From an uncultured Eubacterium sp. (lineage in GTDB: Bacteria > Bacillota > Clostridia > Lachnospirales > Lachnospiraceae): DNA of 64,000 nt. The stretch lies in contig CAJUBZ010000006.1 of the NCBI GenBank assembly GCA_910584795.1, positions 62,001 to 126,000 on the forward strand. The letters run 5' to 3'. The notes beneath the pieces were generated by a model. It had not been told where the DNA came from and did no database searches. It was given only the letters and a program-made list of their open reading frames with translations. Made by a program: the position numbers and the translations under genes. Positions 60,701-64,000 of this stretch are shown piece after piece (position 1 is the first letter of the stretch; each line of letters begins with the position of its first letter).

Positions 60701-63700
60701 ATGCATGTCCGGACGACGATGATGAATTGTTCTGTAAGTTTAGAGCATTTGATCAGTATTCAGGACATTCATGGGCAGGTGGATACGCTGATAGTGACTC
60801 CGGTAACAATCAGGAGTCGGCATCAGAAGCGTTATTCAGCTGGGTAGGTATGTATCTCTGGGGAGAGGCTACACAGAATACAAAATATATTGATGCCGGA
60901 GCATATGGATTCACAACAGAGATGGATGCCATTGAGCAGTACTGGTTTGATTATGATGAGACAAACTGGCTACCAGAGTATCCGTTTGAAGGTACGGGTC
61001 AGATTTATGGCGCATCCATGGGATATGGAACATTCTTTGGAGGACAGCCATTATATATATATGGTATTCAGTGGCTGCCGATTTCAGAATACCTTACAAA
61101 CTACGGCATGAATCAGGAAAAATGTGCGAAGATTTATCAGGGATTATGGGACGATACAAATTATGCCATCGAGATTGAAAAGCGTATATATGCGCAATTA
61201 GTTGCAGAAGGAAAACAGGAAGAGGCTGACACATGGCATAATTGGGAAACTTATGCAACACCTGACAATGGATGGCAGCATATTACATGGCCATTCCTTT
61301 CACAGACAGATGCGAAGAGAGCTTACGAGACATTTGAGGCAAATGTAACAAAGGTACAGACAGAAGATAGAGCAAACACATTATGGTTCATTTCCGCAAT
61401 GGATGCTTATGGATATAGAACAAATGATTATATGGTCGTTGGAGATATTCAGGGATCTGTATATGTAAAAGATGGAAAGTATACTGCCCAGGTATGGAAT
61501 CCAACAGAGAAGACACAGACAGTAACCATAAAGAAAGCTGACGGAACAGCCGTTGGTACAGCAGCCATTGGATCAAAGGCTACAGTGGCATTTGAGATTC
61601 AAGAAAATTCTGAGTTACAACAGGCTGCAACACCAATTATTAAAGCAACATCGGTAGCAGAAGGAACCGTAACAGATAATATATCGGGAATTGTAACATT
61701 TGATGATACACAGATGGTAGAACTTTCTACAACGGATGAAGGAGTGACGATTTACTATACAACAGATGGAAGTACTCCGACAACAGAATCCGCTGTATAC
61801 GAAGGGAAATTCCTTGTTTCAAGTAACACGACAATTAAAGCAATTGCAATCGGTGATGGATATATTGATTCGGCATATTCTTCGGCAGTTGTGAAGATTG
61901 ATGGGGATAAAGTCGAAAGCAGCGAAAACCTTGCATTAAATAAAAAGGTATTTGCTTCATCAACAGATGGAGGCAAGGTTCCTGAAAATGCAGTGGACGG
62001 CAATGAAGGAACAATGTGGCAGGGAGATTCAGCAGATGATGAATATTTCCAGGTAGATCTTGGAAGTGTGCAGGCTGTCAATACCGTTAATATTTTGTGG
62101 GAAGCTGCATATGCAGAAAAATATGAGATACAGGTATCGGTAGATGGAGAGATTTGGGAAACAGTAGCAAAAGAAAGTGGTATGGCAGGATGGATGACTT
62201 CAAACTTTGCCGCTGTGAATGCAAGATATGTGAGAATGCAGGGTGTTCAGAGAGGAACACAATATGGATACGGTATTAAAGAGTTCGAAGTATACGGAGC
62301 ACTTCAGGCTGTAGCACCGGTTGTATCACCTGTGAGTGGCACTTATGAAGGAAATCAGACCATTACAATGTCTACAACGGTGAAAGGCTCTGAAATAAAA
62401 TATACACTCGATGGAAGTGAGCCGACAGAAAATTCTTTAACATATACAGAACCAATTACAGTTGAAAAATCAACTGTAGTGAAAGCAATAACATATAGAA
62501 AAGGAATGATTCTATCAGATACGACAGAGGCGATTATTATTGTAAAAGGAACAATCGCACTGAATAAATTACAAGCAAATATTGCAATTGACAGAACTGT
62601 ACAGCTTGCTGCATATACAGATATGGCTGTGAAATGGACAAGCAGTGATGAAAGTATTGCAACAGTAGATGAAAATGGACTTGTTACAGGTATCAAACCG
62701 GGAAATGTAGATATTATTGCTGAGATTCCGAATGGAAAGAGTGAAACATGCAAGATAACAGTAACACCACCGGTACATATTGAGAGCATATCTCTTTCTT
62801 CTACATCATTAGAAATGAGAAATAAGTCTTCACAGACTTTAATTGTTACAGTAAATCCAGAAGATACAACAGATGATACAACTGCAATATGGAAATCATC
62901 TGATGAAAGTGTATTGATTGTTAATGAGAATGGAACGATTACAGCAAAGAGTGAAGGAACAGCAATAGTTACAGTTACTGTAGGAACATTTACTGCACAA
63001 TGTGAGGTCGTTGTCGGACCGGCAGCAACAGTAAAAGAAATGCTTGCAGATGAATTGTATAATGCAGCCTTAGGTAAACAAGTGGATATTTCGTCAATAT
63101 ATGTAAATGAAGGCAGTCAGACAACGGATGTTCTTACAGATGGAAATATTGACGGTTCTTACGTATCTACGGACTGGGATAAATCTCGAACATCAGAATA
63201 CTTGTTAGTAGACCTTGGCGCGGATTATGAAACTAAAGGTCTTGACATGGTAGCATTAAAGTTTGTAAATGAAGCAACATTTTGTAATGATTATGAAATT
63301 CAGTATTCAGAAAATGGTGTTGATTTTAAGACAGTAGCAGAGGTGAATGATGTTCAATATTCAGATACAGATGAAGGACTTTACAGTGTCAAGATAGATG
63401 CAAAACAGGCAGCATTACAGACTGCAAAAACCCGATATGTGAAAGTTGTCATGAAAGGAAATAAGAACTGGGGCTTCCAGTTTAGAGAAGTGGCAGTTTT
63501 AAGTACAGAACAGGAGCTGAATTACACAGAAACAAAGAAATGTGATGCTCCTGCAGGTTTCAGTGCAGTTTCTGATAATCCAAGTGAGATTACATATACC
63601 ATCAAAGCTGGTGTAAATCAGGAAGGATACAAATATATTGTTCTTGTAGATGGCAAACGAGTTAATGAAGGTGTAGATGCAGGAACATATACGATTAAGA

Positions 63701-64000
63701 ATGTAGAACGGGGAAATCATGAACTACAGGTAATGTCATATTATGAAGGAACATATTCAGATCCATTAAGTGCTAATGTGTTTGTTGAGGACGGTTCACT
63801 GATATATTACATTGACAGTGATATGAATCTTGCAAAAGGTTCGGATGTTACAGTAGAAAGCATCTATGAAAACGAGGGAAGTCAGGATCCAAAAACGCTT
63901 ACAGATGGTAAAATATCTAAAGATTTAGGAAACGTTGTGGAAACTGTATGGGGTGAAAAGACAGCAACAATTACCATTGATTTAGGAAAGAATATCAGTA
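57793..64000 (+). CDS. Giant secreted GH81 endo-beta-1,3-glucanase (3' end outside window)
   Basis: At least 2069 aa, open to the window edge. Signal peptide (1-32); a discoidin (F5/8-C) domain split by an insert (about 35-290); a second discoidin (about 300-460); GH81 catalytic domain (about 476-1270) with 'CDHHFTYGYFMFGAAVLA' (Asp933, likely acid), 'FDQYSGHSWAGGYADSDSGN' and 'NNQESASEALFSW' (Glu1008 and Glu1012, candidate catalytic base); chitobiase-C-like domain (about 1275-1375, 'IYYTTDGSTPT'); third discoidin (1380-1505); another chitobiase-C-like domain; two Big_2 domains (about 1587-1743); fourth discoidin (to about 1906); an FN3-like segment; and a fifth discoidin beginning near 2010. 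GGAGG precedes ATG 57793. GH81 enzymes cut beta-1,3-glucan; the many carbohydrate-binding modules suggest insoluble substrate. Wall anchor not visible. Confidence 0.9.
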   Translation, partial: MRSLWKKVTSVVLVAAMIVTICPQGKLFNINADDINEPYNISYGRPVYASSQNGNDAPENAVDGDDKSRWQAAQSDKNEWFYVDLGKEANIDHLYIHWEAARAKSYEIQFSNDEENWNTVYTKGKGQQTTPTEPTGMSISYEVQKMADGVGTILAHWTSVDNATYAVYVDEVGEDHYATAPDGYKFSNHGPNQGQMNLSQGMHKLIVIALDKDTKQEVGRGEMDIEVEEGAGGEEEEEETSGEIVDKSKETITFNELTTEQKKARYVRIVCTERSIDYGCSFYEFQVYGTDGMVKRPEDYGTNLALNKTVTAKYNDVIQDGNVIRQVNVRDEWWMYDSDGNLMEGAYDNVKPENAVDGNSNTTWTSYQGDDQWIYVDLEKEYTIGRVVLNWNADAGKIYDVQVSSDAKNWKTVHRVLKGSAYKKDNFTMYQENVRYVRMFGYTKVEHGSGFGVSDFEVYEYREGDSKENETIPELPKREIISNPNGKGSYVSGEMYNEKNKLPTFVNEENVKTPVDSNSWWSSAMIQVYSNLLCSTPLKTNFSKKGLGVLTATAGWVGVRTENDLGTDQSTETGRDFYITPENFDANSGYDRVEDYGDYSVKLGLMDDNELQMTSTVVKGSPYIFSEFCNNTVAYISGSTITELFDGNGNPILANKGDTVITDHIGFTSVDEENAKAKNDGAYYCVNVPEGTQFKVMVAGSNYKIKVTFPSAKENYMSVAAMTKKTDIDSYYKHGYAFVTNTHVDYSYNHDNSKIITTYTATTEVKRSGFSNVTMHCMFPHQWKHTDEADNPVAVYPSIRGDMKSIWANVYHTTQQFSGLLPTFAKPDSEMFNNEEMIDYLNQVVASKVNAAPVSDAYWEGKNVHPLAISAIMADQLGETEIKEKLLAKLKSIMVDWFNYDGEDDRCYLIYNKDWGTVYYPDSAYGANAAICDHHFTYGYFMFGAAVLATYDKEFYNEYKDMVEILVRDYACPDDDDELFCKFRAFDQYSGHSWAGGYADSDSGNNQESASEALFSWVGMYLWGEATQNTKYIDAGAYGFTTEMDAIEQYWFDYDETNWLPEYPFEGTGQIYGASMGYGTFFGGQPLYIYGIQWLPISEYLTNYGMNQEKCAKIYQGLWDDTNYAIEIEKRIYAQLVAEGKQEEADTWHNWETYATPDNGWQHITWPFLSQTDAKRAYETFEANVTKVQTEDRANTLWFISAMDAYGYRTNDYMVVGDIQGSVYVKDGKYTAQVWNPTEKTQTVTIKKADGTAVGTAAIGSKATVAFEIQENSELQQAATPIIKATSVAEGTVTDNISGIVTFDDTQMVELSTTDEGVTIYYTTDGSTPTTESAVYEGKFLVSSNTTIKAIAIGDGYIDSAYSSAVVKIDGDKVESSENLALNKKVFASSTDGGKVPENAVDGNEGTMWQGDSADDEYFQVDLGSVQAVNTVNILWEAAYAEKYEIQVSVDGEIWETVAKESGMAGWMTSNFAAVNARYVRMQGVQRGTQYGYGIKEFEVYGALQAVAPVVSPVSGTYEGNQTITMSTTVKGSEIKYTLDGSEPTENSLTYTEPITVEKSTVVKAITYRKGMILSDTTEAIIIVKGTIALNKLQANIAIDRTVQLAAYTDMAVKWTSSDESIATVDENGLVTGIKPGNVDIIAEIPNGKSETCKITVTPPVHIESISLSSTSLEMRNKSSQTLIVTVNPEDTTDDTTAIWKSSDESVLIVNENGTITAKSEGTAIVTVTVGTFTAQCEVVVGPAATVKEMLADELYNAALGKQVDISSIYVNEGSQTTDVLTDGNIDGSYVSTDWDKSRTSEYLLVDLGADYETKGLDMVALKFVNEATFCNDYEIQYSENGVDFKTVAEVNDVQYSDTDEGLYSVKIDAKQAALQTAKTRYVKVVMKGNKNWGFQFREVAVLSTEQELNYTETKKCDAPAGFSAVSDNPSEITYTIKAGVNQEGYKYIVLVDGKRVNEGVDAGTYTIKNVERGNHELQVMSYYEGTYSDPLSANVFVEDGSLIYYIDSDMNLAKGSDVTVESIYENEGSQDPKTLTDGKISKDLGNVVETVWGEKTATITIDLGKNIS

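Overview
The window is a low-GC, densely packed chromosome segment from an anaerobic Firmicute, most likely a Lachnospiraceae-type Clostridium relative. The evidence is gene order (rbfA-nrnA-truB-ribF-rpsO; tepA-ftsK; def-fmt-yugP-rsmB-rlmN-prpC-prkC-rsgA-rpe; mraZ-rsmH-ftsL-pbp-pbp-mraY-murD-ftsW-ftsQ-ftsZ), strong AAGGAGG-type ribosome binding sites, and the lysine-rich C-terminal module on a secreted enzyme. The species cannot be named from sequence alone. No tRNA, rRNA, IS, prophage or CRISPR was seen.

Layout. 1-4020: ribosome maturation and tRNA/flavin genes ending in rpsO and a strong terminator. 4060-12772: a six-gene sortase-pilus island (signal peptidase I, 1312-residue LPETG tip adhesin, LPSTG backbone pilin, class C sortase, LPQTG minor pilin, second small sortase) with its own promoter and terminator, lying between rpsO and pnp, which are neighbours in many bacteria. 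12786-15165: pnp behind a highly structured leader. 15161-18930: a coiled-coil repeat protein, cysK, a tiny membrane protein and metY. 18970-21920: a NatAB-like ABC exporter (minus strand) and a stand-alone eukaryotic-type HisA. 21922-26467: an AraC regulator divergent from a secreted beta-helix/GH128 glucanase. 26626-32530: tepA, ftsK, fhs, folD. 32588-43825: priA and a long run of translation, repair and signalling genes. 44013-45110: ychF (minus). 45245-46195: lgt. 46247-57500: the division and cell wall (dcw) cluster. 57733-64000: the first 2069 residues of a giant secreted GH81 endo-beta-1,3-glucanase that runs off the window.

How it works together. Most of the window is housekeeping: translation initiation and ribosome assembly, C1-folate supply for formyl-Met, PASTA kinase/phosphatase signalling, and septal peptidoglycan synthesis. 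Two accessory themes sit on top. One is surface attachment through a sortase-assembled pilus. The other is breakdown of beta-1,3-glucan (fungal wall, callose or laminarin type) by two large secreted enzymes, one probably under a divergent AraC regulator.

The most unusual signal is not a protein. At least four copies of a compound inverted-repeat element share one layout: an outer 7-11 bp stem enclosing a long hairpin whose tip loop is TT, then a short GC-rich hairpin, then a third hairpin. In the two clearest copies the third hairpin reads CAGC-GA...GA-GCTG. Two copies flank rbfA (24-148 and 515-641, the second forming the rbfA 3' end), one follows cysK (16959-17088, its last arm expanded into 57-bp tandem repeats), and one sits in reverse between rpe and ychF (43863-44005). 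Sequences differ but the fold layout is kept, which suggests a mobile or functional structured RNA/DNA family.
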